Below, in pieces: positions 9,835 to 21,725 of a DNA stretch of 64,000 nucleotides. Source of the stretch: Aspidiotus rigidus (taxonomy: Eukaryota; Arthropoda; Insecta; Hemiptera; Diaspididae). The first letter of the stretch is position 1. Each line of letters begins with the position of its first letter. The translations under genes were made by a program, and so were the position numbers. The stretch is from positions 8,866,001-8,930,000 of the forward strand of contig JAVHKY010000028.1 of the NCBI GenBank assembly GCA_035079385.1. The letters run 5' to 3'. The notes under the pieces were generated by a model, which ran no database searches, was not told the DNA's origin, and was given only the letters and a program-made list of their open reading frames with translations.

Positions 9835-12048
9835 TAGCCCAGGTAGATTAGGTTTTGAAATGGAAATAAATGCCGGCAAAGCTTTTTTTCGTGAATTATG
9901 CTTAAAATGGTCTCCTGATAAACATACTAAAAGTCCACAGCGATCAGAGAGCGGACCCTCCCCCGAAGGAGGTCAAAGTACCACAAAAATTAGTTTTCTG
10001 AGAATAAATCGAAAACTAAGCATCGGAAAAAAAAAAATTTCGAACAAAAGTTGTTCCTCACCAAATTTCCTATAAATTTCACTATATGTATGTCAACTTA
10101 GCCCAAAAACTCGAGCTGAAAAGTTGGTTTGAAAGTTGAGCGATTTTCTAAAATTTTTGATTTTAGTGTTAGTGTAGTCAAATTAGACAGGTTTCGGGAA
10201 AAAAAAGAACATTGCGACATAGTGAAGGTCTGATTGCTGAAAATGGTCAAGAATGAAGTCCAAAACAACATATACTAACTTCTCCGCGTTTTTCCCCAGG
10301 AGCATCTTTTTCATGGGGGTTGAAACCCCCCTCAAAATCAGTTTTCTGTAACTATCCCGCTTAATACGGATTTTAGAGAAAAAAGTCATCAGTCTAAAAT
10401 TATTCCTCGTGAAATCCAGGCAAACTTGCTGAATTTCTTATTGTTCCAGGCGATATAGGGAATGATACCAAGAAGCTTGTTATCTCTTGGTTCTCCATTT
10501 TGATAATTGCAAGACTCATCTAGTCAATCTCTCGCCGCAAAACAAGCTTCTCAGGAGATGGTCTGAAATGGCGGAGCAAGTTTGCCTGACCCAATCGACT
10601 ATCAACGTGAAACCCTCATGCGACTACGCCAACTTTGATAAGGAGCGCGTTATTCTCGGATTTGTATTGCGGCGATTCTTCTTGAATTTGTGGGAGCACA
10701 CAACAATAACAAGCTTCTTAGTGACATTCCTTCCATTGCTTGGAAAAATTCCACACGTAAGCCCACTTCAATTGTACGTGGGTCGAAGTCAAACTCTCAC
10801 CGCGAGTCCACAACAGAAGACCACATCCATTCCCACCATCGCTTGAAACAACCAGAATGGAAAACTTGAGAGCATAATACAGCAAAAACGTAGCACACGA
10901 TATTCAGCCTGTTTTCAGTCCGAAAATGGAGTACGACATGCTTGCCTGGCCTGGCATACAGCCCTCTCATAAGGTTGGAGGGGGAAATGGACCAGCACGA
11001 ACGGAAAACTCTATGGCACAACCCAGTACAAACGAATTCACCCACTCCAACTAGAAACATCGAAATGGGGGAAGGGCTCGCATATTTACAGCCCCCCCAT
11101 TCAGCTTTTTACATATCATACATGCATAAGAAACGATTTTTAATATGTCTGTCTATGTATGGAAAACTTTATTTTCATGTATGATAGCCAGTAGATTATA
11201 CCTTCCTCAAAATAATATCGTTCAGCAAATTCCCTGTGACAATTAATTAAAACTAATAAAATTAGTATACGTTTTATCGTATGTACAAGCGAAATATTAA
11301 CGTTACCTTCGCGCGTAACCACCGCGCGACGACGTCATCTCTCGGCAAGGAGCGCGTTATTCACGGATTTGTACGGCGGAGGCTCAATTTCCATGATTTT
11401 TTGAGCTAACTATCACGTGTAGGTTAGAAATGTAATACGTAGTCCGATAGGGAATTTCACGAGGAATAATTTTTGACTGATGACTTTCCTCTCTAAAATG
11501 CGTATTAAGCGAGATATTTACAAAAAACTGATTTTGAGGGGGTCTCAACCCCCATAAAAAAGATGCTCCTGGGGAAAAACGCGGAGAAGTTAGTATGTTG
11601 TTTTGGACTTCATTCTTGACCATTTCCAACAATCAGACCTTTACTATGTCGCAATGTTTTTTTTTTTTTTTTCCCCCGAAACCTGTCTAATTTGACTACA
11701 CTAACACTAAAATCAAAAATTTTAGAAAATCGCTCAACTTTCAAACCAACTTTTCAGCTCGAGTTTTTGGGCTAAGTTGACATACATAGAGTGAAATTTA
11801 TAGGAAATTTGATGAGGAACAACTTCTGCTCGAAACTTTTTTTTCTCTGATGCTTAGTTTTCGATTTATTCTCAGAAAACTAATTTTTTAGGTACTTTGA
11901 CCCCCTTTGGGGGAGGGCCCGCTCTCTGATCGCTGTGGACTTTTAGTATGTTTATCAGGAGACCATTTTAAACATAATCCACGAGAAAAACCTTTGCCGG
12001 CATTTATTTCCATTTATTCTTATTTTTGAGACTGATCTTCCTGGGTTA
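9835..12048. mobile_element. 2.2-kb element with ~580-bp terminal inverted repeats, inserted in a PLE
   Basis: The ends read TAGCCCAGG...CCTGGGTTA. The left arm (about 9835-10421) and right arm (about 11453-12048) are inverted copies, sharing for example CATACTAAAAGTCCACAGC and ATTCCTCGTGAAAT. The target is the PLE coding sequence for REQMEIAKAK: CAGATGAG (9827-9834) and CAGATGGAG (12049-12057) look like an 8-9-bp target duplication with one base lost. Long TIRs with that duplication size resemble Mutator-like elements, but no transposase is seen, so the class is inference. The internal ~1 kb (10422-11452) has a 119-codon frame (10487-10846) of unknown nature. A ~45-bp phrase containing AAGGAGCGCGTTATTC is directly repeated near 10640 and 11347. 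Confidence 0.85.
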
Positions 12049-12260
12049 CAGATGGAGATTGCAAAGGCAAAGAAGAGAAAAGCTAGCCTTTTGTACAATG
12101 TAATCACGAAAAATTATCTGACTTGTGATTGGAAGAGAGAGAAGAACAGAACTGACTAATAAGATGGTAGCAAACCGGCTAGTCAATAGAAATGTAGCAC
12201 ACAAGCGGATGCGCTTCAATCAAGACGCAGTCCAATCAAATCATAGTGTTAGTTTACAAA
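12049..12260 (+). pseudogene. Penelope-like element fragment, right part (C-terminus and 3' UTR)
   Basis: This is the continuation of the PLE at 9115-9834. CAGATGGAGATTGCAAAG begins the C-terminal QMEIAKAKxKKA-LLYNVIT segment, matching residues ~648-693 of the 51878-53959 protein. It is followed by a degenerate 3' region with the same CCAAT-like phrases (GTCAATAG, TCCAATCAAATCA) seen after the intact copy. It ends in ordinary AT-rich DNA. Confidence 0.8.
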
Positions 12261-14930
12261 AACTAATGTTTCTTGTTCTTCACTAGCCATACAACTCATG
12301 GTGTGTAAAATAATACAAAATGATGATAATAATGAAAATAATAGCAATAAAACAAGAGAACAGAAGGTGACAAAAATAAAAATAATGGTAAAGAAAGAAA
12401 AAAAAAAAAAAGGAGGAAAATTTTTCTTAAATAATGATAATAATGATAACGAAAGGTAAAAGAAATTTTGTAACAATTAAGGGTGAGGAAGAAGAAGAAT
12501 AAAGAAGAAGAAGAAAAAAACAAAAGTAAGCCAATTGATAGAGTAGAATGGTACGCTTGAGACATTTTTAATTTTCAGTGCACTACTTACATTTCATAAC
12601 ACTTGAAATGAGTTCTGATGTTCTTTTATGGATATCGTATTATGCTCCGTTTGTCATTGGTAATTAAGATCTGGTTAATGAATTGTGCTCTCAGCGATTT
12701 TGAAAGTGTATTTAATTCTGAGGATTAGTTTGGTAAGAGGTATCTTTATGTGTGATGACGATCGTCGGTTATTCAGCGTGGGAAGAAATCCAAAAGTTGT
12801 TTAATAAATAGGTGAGGAAAAAGAGGCTTTAATATTTTTTTCCGCATCAAAAGTATTTCTGAATTCAAGAAACAACAATTATTTGAGTGAAAGTTTTTTT
12901 TTTTTTTTATTACCTATAGAAGGAGAAAAAATATATCTTTTGTGGAAACACTCTTACAATTTTCTTACTCTTCGAAATTTTCTGTCAAAGAGACGCGGTT
13001 GATGAATTTCCCGCCCTTAAAGCGAAGATACTACGGTGAGATGCCCGAAGAATTCTTCGATCATTCGTATCGAAAATAAACACAAAAAATTCTCGAGTTC
13101 AGCTTTTTTTTTTTTTTTTTTTTTCTAAAAAAAATCTAAATTACTTCAACAAAATTACAAAAAATCTTACACGTTTAAATCTGGAACAGAAGTTACGATC
13201 TAGTATATTTCGTTAACTTCTATCCCTGGTAAAACATAAAAATATTTCACGCGCGTTAATTTACATAAATTTTAACCTGTATGCGTTTACCGTAAGGACA
13301 CCTGCCGTGGAAACAAGATTTTGGCAAAGAAATTATGCAAATCTAATAAAATGCATTCTCGTTCTCGGGGCAACGTGATTTTAATAGCTTTGGCGCGTTC
13401 TTGAAGGATAATAGAACTGGTCCAGAAGAAACGACTGAAGCGAGCCTTTTTCACATAAATTTAGTCGCGATGGCGCCTAGTTTTATCGGATCGCCAAGAG
13501 ATGAAGTTTAGACGAGAAAGGGCGAACAATGGAGTCGATCGAACCAGCCTCAGGATACTGATGCACTATTTTGCATTTTTGCATCCAAAAGAAAAGGGTG
13601 GGAACGATTTTTTTTTTTTTCATCTCGCAGTAACTCCACTTTACAAACACTTAATTTGCGTTCTTTTCCCAGGGTTCATTTTTGAATTCCATTGGTGACA
13701 TCTTTATGAAAACTATCACTCTGTCGATCATTGTATTTGAGTTCAATAATGAAAAAATCAAAATTTTACTGAATGTTCAGCACAGGTAAGTAGACTAAAT
13801 TAGGAGCGAAAATCATGAGACCTCCCTCAATGAAGCCTCACGGTGAAGGGAGAGGAAGAGAAAAAAAGAATGAAAAAAAAATGCAGTGATTCATTTGTGA
13901 TCGTTAAAAGAGTGAAGTAAATGTTATGCAATATCAAATGGAATCGGAAAAGAACGAGGCGCCAGCTTGCCGGTCCCGATCGTACCTGATAGACGCGAAT
14001 CTTTGCTGTATCACTGGTAACGGGATCTACAAGGGATTATTATTTTTTTTTTTGATGAAAATAAAAAAGGACAAAGACCCAGTGTCAACCTTCTCTTCTA
14101 AATGCTATCGATGTAACAATCGAATAAATAATGTTGGGACAGTATTTAGCTCTAATCGAGATAAGTCTTATTGTGAAAAAATAACGACCTTGTACAACGG
14201 ATTTATACTCAGACCGTTGGAATAATGGAGGTTGTTCGCAGACGTATCAGGAACTGTAGTGTGTAACTGAAATATAGTGAGGGTAAATGGATTTCTTCGC
14301 GAACGAGGTTTAATCTGGATATGGAAGGCGCCAGCGCTGCATTAACCCTGCAGGTGAAGTTCTACAAGTTAATTTGAGAATAGAGCCTTCGATTGCTAGA
14401 CGTAAAGAGTATCAAGAACACGCAATCATAAGCTCAGCGACTTCAAACTTCAATTATCAACGAGGATTTACTAAAGAAATTGTGTTTAGGCGGCGGAAGC
14501 GTACCTCGATACCTTAAGGTTTAAATTTCAAGAGATCAAACATACGCCCTCTATTTACCTCAAAATCCAACGTGGTCTGTGTCACGAGAGGAGTGGTCAC
14601 TTGTGAGGAATACGCCCAAAGGTATGTTCCTTCCTCTTATTTTATTTGTTTATTTTATTCGTTGACCTTTTGTTTTTCGTTCTCCCGTTCGTCGGTTTCG
14701 CGGTTTTAATTTAATTTATTTTATTTTTATACTTTATTTTCGTTCCTATCCGGACTCTGGGAATTCTTAATTTTGTTACGTGTTCGTACCCAAATTAAAA
14801 TTAAATAATACTGATGGCTAGTACTACGAGGATTTAATTGACCTGGTATATGTTGTCTATTCGATGAGAAATAAGCTAAGATAATAGGGTCAGCGCTAGA
14901 GATCGTGTTAGCAGGTGATGTGGCACACTA
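12260..14930. other. AT-rich non-coding DNA
   Basis: 12300-12540 is purine-rich low-complexity sequence (AATAATGAT and GAAGAAG runs). Long T runs occur near 12895 and 13105. 13280-13520 is locally CpG-richer, and a donor-like AAG/GTATGT lies near 14623, but I cannot tie either to a gene. Frames at 13501-13698 and 13926-14225 show no family features. Confidence 0.4.
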
Positions 14931-14934
14931 TAGA

Positions 14935-15538
14935 GGAGTTTTTCCTTTACTGAGTCCGACCCCCTAATTTGAAATTCTGTGTCTCCTCCCTTCACCCTCG
15001 TTACCCCGTGAGTGATTCAGAAATATGCGAGTGGCCCCTCAGAAATCTGCGAGTTCACGGCGCGAGTTTACCCGGCCCAGTTTATATTAGAGCAGTGTAC
15101 TGAAGTTGTACTACTAGGTTTATACTAGGCTAGACCTAAACAAGTCTAGGCCTCTACTAAGCTACAGCTTAGCTAGTATAAACCTCGCATACTCTTTAGC
15201 AGTCTTCCTAGTATAGCTTTACTAGATCTACATAGTGCATATGCTAGAATAAAAGGCTTCAAAACCTAGTCTTAAACTAGGTCTAGCTTTTCTATGCGTC
15301 CCCCCCCCCTCCGAACACTGTTTGTTCTGTGTCGTTTATACTATCTGTAGACTGAGAGTGCAGTATACTAATGTTATACTAGGCTTATACTATACAAAGT
15401 CGAGGCTTACCGGTAAACCAGGTCTAATTCATGTCTTTACTGAGCCCCGACCTCATATGCAGTATACTAGACTAAGAAGGGGGCAAGCTTCTCATATGGG
15501 GCTAAACCTACTGCAGGTCTTTTTCAGGCCTAGTATAA
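14935..15538 (+). repeat. CTAG-rich dispersed repeat, copy 1
   Basis: The first 150 bp (CCCCTAATTTGAAATT, CTCCCTTCA, GTTAC-CCGTG-GTGATTCA, GTTCAC) match the complement of 36555-36690. Then follows a stretch dense in CTAG and TACTAG variants (CTAGTATAA, AGGTCTAG, GGCCTAG), also present at 36430-36560, 44000-44070 and 49940-50060. No ORF. The similarity is clear, but the element class is unknown. Confidence 0.6.
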
Positions 15539-15791
15539 TGAATAGAATAGGAGGAATAGTACAGCACGTAACAGATTAGAGAGTCCGGAACTAGAGTTTT
15601 ATTATCGAAATTTTTTGTCAGATGACTAGAGAAACACCACAACGAAAAAGAGGTAGAACAGAAATAAAATGAAAATAAAATAAAACAAAGTGGTGTTTCT
15701 CTAGTCATCTGACTAAAAATTTCGATAATAAAACTCTAGTTCCGGACTCTCTAATCTGTTACGTGCTGTACTATTCCTCCTATTCTATTCA
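15539..15791. repeat. Near-perfect 102-bp inverted repeat (long hairpin)
   Basis: 15539-15640 and 15690-15791 are reverse complements over 102 bp with a single visible mismatch, separated by a 49-nt A-rich spacer. The left arm follows directly from the CTAG-rich repeat. The near identity implies a recent origin by foldback duplication or young foldback insertion, or an assembly artefact. If transcribed it would give an almost uninterrupted double-stranded RNA. Confidence 0.9.
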
Positions 15792-15829
15792 AATGGCTCG
15801 TAGTCACGAAGAAAACATTCAAAAAAAAA

Positions 15830-16130
15830 AAAAAAATCTAATATAATGAAGGCTTAGCTTAGTATAGGACTGAGCTTTGTTAGTATAAGCCTGTATAGAT
15901 CTAGTATTCGTGACCCCCCAAAATTCATTAGCTTGAAATATTCTAAAGTAGAATCATACTAAAACTCCCAAAAGCTGTCCATTGAAAAATTCATAAGTAA
16001 ACTTATACTAACTAGTCCAAGAAGGGGACTGTGAGAAGAGGGTGGTACTCCCAGATCAAGCAAAGCAAGTATGACAAAGACAAACTAGTATGCTATACCT
16101 TATAAAAGACATGAAACATGATCTTCATTT
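15830..16130. repeat. CTAG-rich repeat, continuation
   Basis: This has more TTAGTATAAGCC/CTAGTAT-type phrases as at 14935-15538, here interrupted by the long hairpin. It ends around 16100, followed by a T18 run near 16152. Confidence 0.4.
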
Positions 16131-16189
16131 ATTTGGCTACGTCAGAACATTTTTTTTTTTTTTTTTTTGAATGTCAAACCGAGTGATGT

Positions 16190-16590
16190 TTTTATAGGCG
16201 AATTGCCTGGCTGGCATTCTCTTATCGTCAACTTTGCCTGCTATAGAAAACATGGGCAAACGCTTAGAGAACGTGATAGGCAATCGACTCGAGAGGTATT
16301 TGAAAGAAAGAGATAGGTATAATCTCAAGTAGTCAGCACAGTTTTCAAACTGGACACTGAAAATCGATGCTGAAATCAGGTTGAAAATGATAGTGGAGTC
16401 AGCAATAGCTACACGCATCGATTTTGCCCAGCCGTCAGTATTTCTACATAAGGTATGCATTCAACTCGATTCCACGGGAGAAGATATTGGAAACCCTCAC
16501 GGACGCAGACGTGCCCGAACACACGCTCAGGATGATCAGCAGCTATCTAAGATATCGACGTCGGATGGCAGATACTCGTACTTTAATCGA
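16190..16590 (+). pseudogene. R1-like non-LTR retrotransposon RT fragment
   Basis: The plus strand reads as broken blocks of an RT core: MGKRLENVIGNRLERYLKE (template-binding region), then FAQPS, then YAFNSIPREKILETLTDADVP followed by HTLRMISSYLRYR. The second block corresponds to the 'NAFN..PW..I...L...GVP..L...I.SYL..R' pattern following RT motif A in R1/Jockey-type elements. Stops and frameshifts separate the blocks, and nothing recognisable lies beyond about 16590. It is probably related to the minus-strand element at 37100-39050. Confidence 0.75.
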
Positions 16591-16599
16591 ATACCCTAT

Positions 16600-18690
16600 T
16601 TCCTATAAAATCCTAGTCTTACAGGTACCTCCAATCAATGTTAGAAAGATCCTGATTCAACTTTTTCTTCGGTGGTCTTTAATTGAAAAATTCGAAAATT
16701 CATCGGAAATTTCTCCACGTTCAGACATCGTATTTTAAAAAAGTGCAAAAATCGTCAAGACCTTCACAGACTTCGAAATCATTATAAGAAGAATTTAATT
16801 ATTAAATCGTTATATTCCATATTGGACGTGCTTCGTTATTTTTTGTAAAACTTCGGTAATGAGATAGGCCCATATCATTGTTCTCCGCCTATATGTACAC
16901 CGTCTACACTCTGTGAGAATTGTAAATACCGTCTATCGAGCTCAATCTTTCCTAACAAAATGCACATATTGATTCACCGTTGCACCGTATTATCGAGGAA
17001 AAACAATGTGCAAGCCTATTTAGATCGCGTTACAGCCATGCGGAAGAGAGCAGACGCGCATTCTTAAATTCATGGCTTGAGGTAGAGACGACTATAGACA
17101 GCAACAGATTTACGATTAAAAAAAAATATACGATACCAGGTATTAAATTGAGAGCAGAAATTACCGCGATAAAAATTTGGGAATGTGACGAAATAAAAGT
17201 GAAATCTATTATAGGATTACAGGGCAACTGCGGTTATCACGATGCAGTCGTGATATAGTCAATGCAGTTACGCGGAACCTCTTTTTTGCAGCCGAAGCGC
17301 AGTCAAAATTGTTTGCTTGAGTAGATTTTTATTTTTTCTAAATTCCAGTAAAGGCAATAAAGCACATCAATGAAATCAGGAGATTTAAAGTTCTCATTTT
17401 ATATCAATGCACGCCGCAGTTATAAATACTTACATACTTACGAGGCACTCTTTTTAAAAATAATTATACATTTTTGTAGACCATACAGCTTGTTATATTT
17501 GGTAACAGTTCATTATTCTTACATAAACGAGTCTTAATCTAGTACACTCTGGCAGACAGTAAGAAAGACGAAAAGAGAGGGAGAAAAGGTTTTACGATAA
17601 CGACGATAAAAGCGGTATGAATAATTATAGAATGCCCGTACACGACATCTCTTTGAAAAGGAAAGGTTTCATAAGGTCGAAATTTAAATAGTGCTCGTTT
17701 GGGATCATCGTGAGTAAGTATTTATATCGGTTAATTGTCAGATGTTGTGAACAACAAGTAATTTAAAAGATTAATTTGAAATCGTTGATGAGAAAGTAAA
17801 ACAGTGACAAAAAAATTGATGGACGGTATTTTTGTTTTTCAAATTTCAAGAATGAAGAAAACACAAAAGTTTCGGCAGCTTACCCTTGCACCCAGTCGTA
17901 TCAGAAATTTTCACTGAATATGGGATTGTATTGCACTTTTTATTCTCTCGTAAATTAAAGCGCATCGCGGACCTGTTTCCCACTATTTCTGATCTATCAT
18001 GAAACTTCGTATCAGTTAATTGTGAAGAGTGCTTCAAAAGCTCACTATTTTAGGCGTAGACACGGAAAAATGCTTACTGGAAATCAGATAGTTGAAGTTC
18101 AACCACATTGGGCTTCAAATTAATACAAGCTCTTGCTTTCTTCAGTCAATCTTCCCTATTGGCGTGGGGGGGGGGGGAGAGAATTCAATATTGTGATTAG
18201 AACAAGAACGAGGAAAATTTTTTAGTTTTGTAGAACGTACATATGAGGCGGAGACGTAAGAAACAATTAGGGTGATTAAATGCACAAATCTTAGGTAGAT
18301 AAAATCAGCCAACTTGATTAGACGTCCTAGTAATAACCTAAGGATTTACCTCAATTTTTTTATTTTATTGACGAGCTATATACGGGTCATTAGCTCGCGT
18401 TAAATTGGTTTCATATTGATTATGCTTAATAAATTCCGGTTTCTGATGTTAGAAAAGTTGATAAAAATAGGTAGAACGAAAAATCGTAGATGTGAAACTT
18501 TTTAAATTTGAAATTAATAGAAGAATACCAAAATAAAAATTAAAAAGTAAATTTCATCAAGCTTAGAACTTGAAAAGAGGTCGAGTTATATTGGCGTTGA
18601 ATTAAATAGGGAGGGAAGTTTCAAGTTGACCTTTTTTGGTAACACTTGGAACAGAGCATCACAGCCGAAAGTTTCAGCTTCGGCTTTCAG
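16600..18690. other. AT-rich non-coding DNA
   Basis: No recognisable gene. The frame at 16980-17258 has no identifiable domain. A G12 run lies near 18167. Confidence 0.4.
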
Positions 18691-19025
18691 TTTGAACTCA
18701 CGACCTTCAAAAATATGGCTTTCGGCTTTTGGAAAAATTCAGCTGGCTTTCGGCCTAATGTGGCTGGCTTGATTTAGGTGATTCTTGGCTGATTAATGTC
18801 ATGTAGGATTGTCAGCACAAAGGAAATAATCAGGAGAAGGCTTTATTACACTTGTAAGTGATACCTATTTTCCAGCTTGTATACATTTTAACTGGAGGAG
18901 TCTGCAGTCTGCGCACTTTTGCATGCTTCATTTTCTAGTTGTTCAAACTCGTATTTCTATTTTATTGTTTCAATGCTCTTTGAGTTTGAGTCTTTGGCAT
19001 ATTGGCAAAGATAAAGAAATAAGTA
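18690..19025 (+). repeat. Dispersed repeat family 'GGCTTTCGGC', copy 2, first half
   Basis: This matches 2640-2900: GGCTTTCGGCTTTTGGAAAAATTC and then GGCTTGATT, GATACCTATT, CTTTGGCA-ATTGGCAAAG. It is cut off at about 19025, and the second half of the family consensus resumes at about 19690. Confidence 0.55.
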
Positions 19026-19029
19026 GTAT

Positions 19030-19690
19030 ATTTCATGACAAGGTGCGAAAGCGACGTTTTGAGTGACGAGTTCGGTGTAGTTGCGACGCGAGTCGAAGAC
19101 GAGCGGAGCAAGCCGAACGAGTCACTCAAGTCGCTTCGCTTCTTGTCTTGGAAGATTTTTTTTATAACGACGGCTACGAGTGTGCGTTTTCTGTTTTGTC
19201 GTCAACTCGTCACCCGGTCGCCGTTGCACGCAATTTCTCCTGTTGCTAACATAGAACATTATCACCCACTATCGATATGGAGCAATGCGGCGCAGCTGGT
19301 AGTGCAACGGCTTGCGAAGTCAGGAGTGCGTGGTTCGAGCCCCGATCGCGGAGACAAAAAAAAATAATAAAGAGAAAATGGCCGTCGAGAATGGAGCGGG
19401 TAGAAAAGTGTGAATTCAGGGTGGTAATGTAGCAAGCGGGCGGTAAAATGAGAGAAGACGATAGAAAAGTAAATAGACGACCTGCAAAGTAGATGAGTTC
19501 TCAAACAGCTACTTTCGCGCATAAAATCGACCAACAAAAATCGCACTTTCGTAGCAGGAGTCATAAAAAGGACAATTGCAGGCTGCGGCAAACTCGAACT
19601 CAATTCCAGAAAGCAGAAATACTGGTCGTACATACAGTCATAGACTGCTTACTTACACTCTGCTGAGTGCTGACACTGGACAATGGACAC
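19030..19690. mobile_element. Insertion splitting a dispersed repeat: foldback plus tRNA-like segment
   Basis: By comparison with 2600-3090, about 650 bp is extra here. Its left part is a palindrome: GAGTGACGAGTTCGG near 19056 is answered by CCGAACGAGTCACTC near 19118, with AAGCGAC/GTCGCTT outside it. Its middle carries a tRNA-like unit (19283-19365). No clean target duplication is visible, so it may be one or two insertions. Confidence 0.45.
19283..19368 (+). repeat. tRNA-derived SINE head or tRNA pseudogene
   Basis: A box-B sequence GGTTCGAGCCC sits about 50 bp after an A-box-like CAGCTGGTAGTGCAAC, and an A-rich tail (AAAAAAAAATAATAAAG) follows within 15 bp. The T-arm stem pairs poorly and the acceptor arm does not close, so it is not a functional tRNA. 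The pol III boxes plus A-tail fit a tRNA-derived SINE. Confidence 0.5.
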
Positions 19691-19880
19691 AACTCAGATT
19701 TTTTTCATTTTCCTATTGTGCAAAAAATCAAAAATATTGAAAAAGCTAAGCTGAAAAAATTGGCTTATTTCAATTTTTGGCTTAGGAAATTATAAATAAA
19801 GCTGGCTTTCAGCTTCCCTCTTACCAGTGAAAATTAGGCTGAATACGGCTTTCGGCTGGCTGCAATGCTTTGACTTGTAA
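19690..19880 (+). repeat. Dispersed repeat family 'GGCTTTCGGC', copy 2, second half
   Basis: This is closely similar to the complement of 41160-41280: CTGAAAAAATTG, GCTGGCTTTCAGCTT, CTCTTA-CAGT. It resumes the family consensus after the insertion at 19030-19690. Confidence 0.6.
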
Positions 19881-21725
19881 AACTCCACAAACAGATAGCG
19901 TTTAATGGCTGATGGCTCCTTACATAAGAAGGATGCTGCGACAAAGCCGTTTATACCTTTGTATTTGTGGTTGTAAAATGTCCGATCACTACAAGGAGAG
20001 AACTTGGCCACAAAGAACGCAGTGAAATCCTAGATTTGAGAATCTTAAATTCCCTGCATTAGTTGACCAAAAAGAAAAATAATTCTCCCATCTTTGCATA
20101 TAGAGTTAGGTCTTGTGAAGAATTTTATTAAAGCTCTGAACAAAGATTGGCAATCAGCGTGACCATATTCAGTTTCTAAAGCTCCTTCTGAACATGTTTA
20201 GTTGGATTTTTCACAGTTTCCGATCAGAAAAACTAGACATGATAGAGAAAAACGGCCAACAGCATTGAATTTAGCGTTGAAAATACATCTAGAATCACCT
20301 CCTCAAATACGTAATGCAAACAAAAAATTTCATTTTGTTCAGTGGTGTTATAGGCGAATCTATGAAACAGCAAACTAAAGGTCAGAAGTCTAGAAATCCG
20401 TTGGTATGTTGGGCTTAGTGTAGGGAGAGTGCAATTCCTTAGAGTTGGCCAAGGTTATTGATGTACTAATGACGTCATCAAGCGTGACATGCGACTACGT
20501 AAACTTATGGACCCTGGATCCGTATAGCTCCATAAGCGTTGTACATTGAGAGTGAAGCAAAAATAATGGCGCGAAACCACGCTTGCTATAGCAAAACACG
20601 TAAGACAGGAAAAATGAGTTCCGTGAGGTTGTGTTGGCGACTAACACAAACGCATTTCAACTATATCGTGTGCATTTTCCCCGGATGTTATTGCTTCACA
20701 TTTTTTGTTCCCACGGAACGACTCTTGAGCGAAGATGTAGTGGGATTCCTGCTCGCATTGATTATTTGTACAAGTTTTGAGGAGTTTTCGTCTGAAAGAG
20801 GAAGTTGGAACTCGGATTGAACCACATAGATCACGGAAGAGAGAGGGAGAAAGTTAGAATTGTGCGAAACGAGTATGTATCGAACATACGATTTGTCTTG
20901 GACGTAAGAAATAAGGTCTTCAAGACGTGGATCGAGTACTCTTGCAAATCATCAAACGCTGAGGATACATCCTTAACGGGCACGTACGCCAGAACACTGA
21001 CCATCTGCTCGTGGAGATGTACCATTGGGTCGTTTCTGTACGTGACTTGTAATAGACGTAGGCAGCGAGTTCCCGTTAGAGGTATGAGTACATTTTACAG
21101 CTCATTGCGTATCCGGCGAACTGATATAAGTTTTTGTGGACAAATCATACATAAAAAGTGGAGTTTCACATCGATTTGGCCCTTCTTCTGACAATCTTTT
21201 CCTTTTACAAAACTTTTTTCACCTACCCTGCGCTGAATCATTAAAAAGTGCCACTCGGTGTACATGTCGAGAGGACCAAGAGGTTCCATTACAGATCTGT
21301 AGCCATCTGGTTTACTACTACAAGGGCTGCGTACTGCGGGTGGCCTATTCATTACCTGCTTCAACTAAAACCCGCAATATCTGCAGTTCTAATGATCAGA
21401 TGTACTTTTTTTGTTCACTCATATGAAAGCAAATTTTGTGGGCTACAATTTTTGTTCCCATCGATTTTTGCGTATCTCAAACTTGGAAGGCGCAAATCAT
21501 AAATTTTTGTTATTTCTATTCAGAGAGCCCGTATTTGTTGCTTTCTTGCGCCGGTAAAATGAATTAAATCAAAAATATATTTATTATAAAAATTATTTCT
21601 TCTTCGTTTACCCAGCTATTGGTTCATTTTGATTGGTTAATTACACGCAAAGGTATGCCACATAATGTGACCAATGGTAGGAAATACGCCCGATTTTACA
21701 GCGTGGAACATTAACCTCCATACTA
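19880..21725. other. Non-coding or unrecognised sequence
   Basis: Moderately long frames at 20539-20820, 20805-21191 and 21136-21426 overlap in different frames, have no recognisable domain, and none has a matching splice context I can defend. A single CRE-type TGACGTCA occurs near 20470. Confidence 0.35.

Noticed and set aside
12249..12565. Phe/Leu/Ser-rich minus-strand frames resembling membrane proteins
   Set aside because: They translate purine-rich low-complexity DNA; the hydrophobicity is compositional.
19283..19355. Functional tRNA gene
   Set aside because: Box A and box B are present, but the T stem and acceptor stem do not pair, and an A-rich tail follows.
20539..21426. Overlapping frames of 80-128 codons as a gene
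   Set aside because: They overlap in different phases, have no recognisable domain and no supportive splice or repeat evidence.
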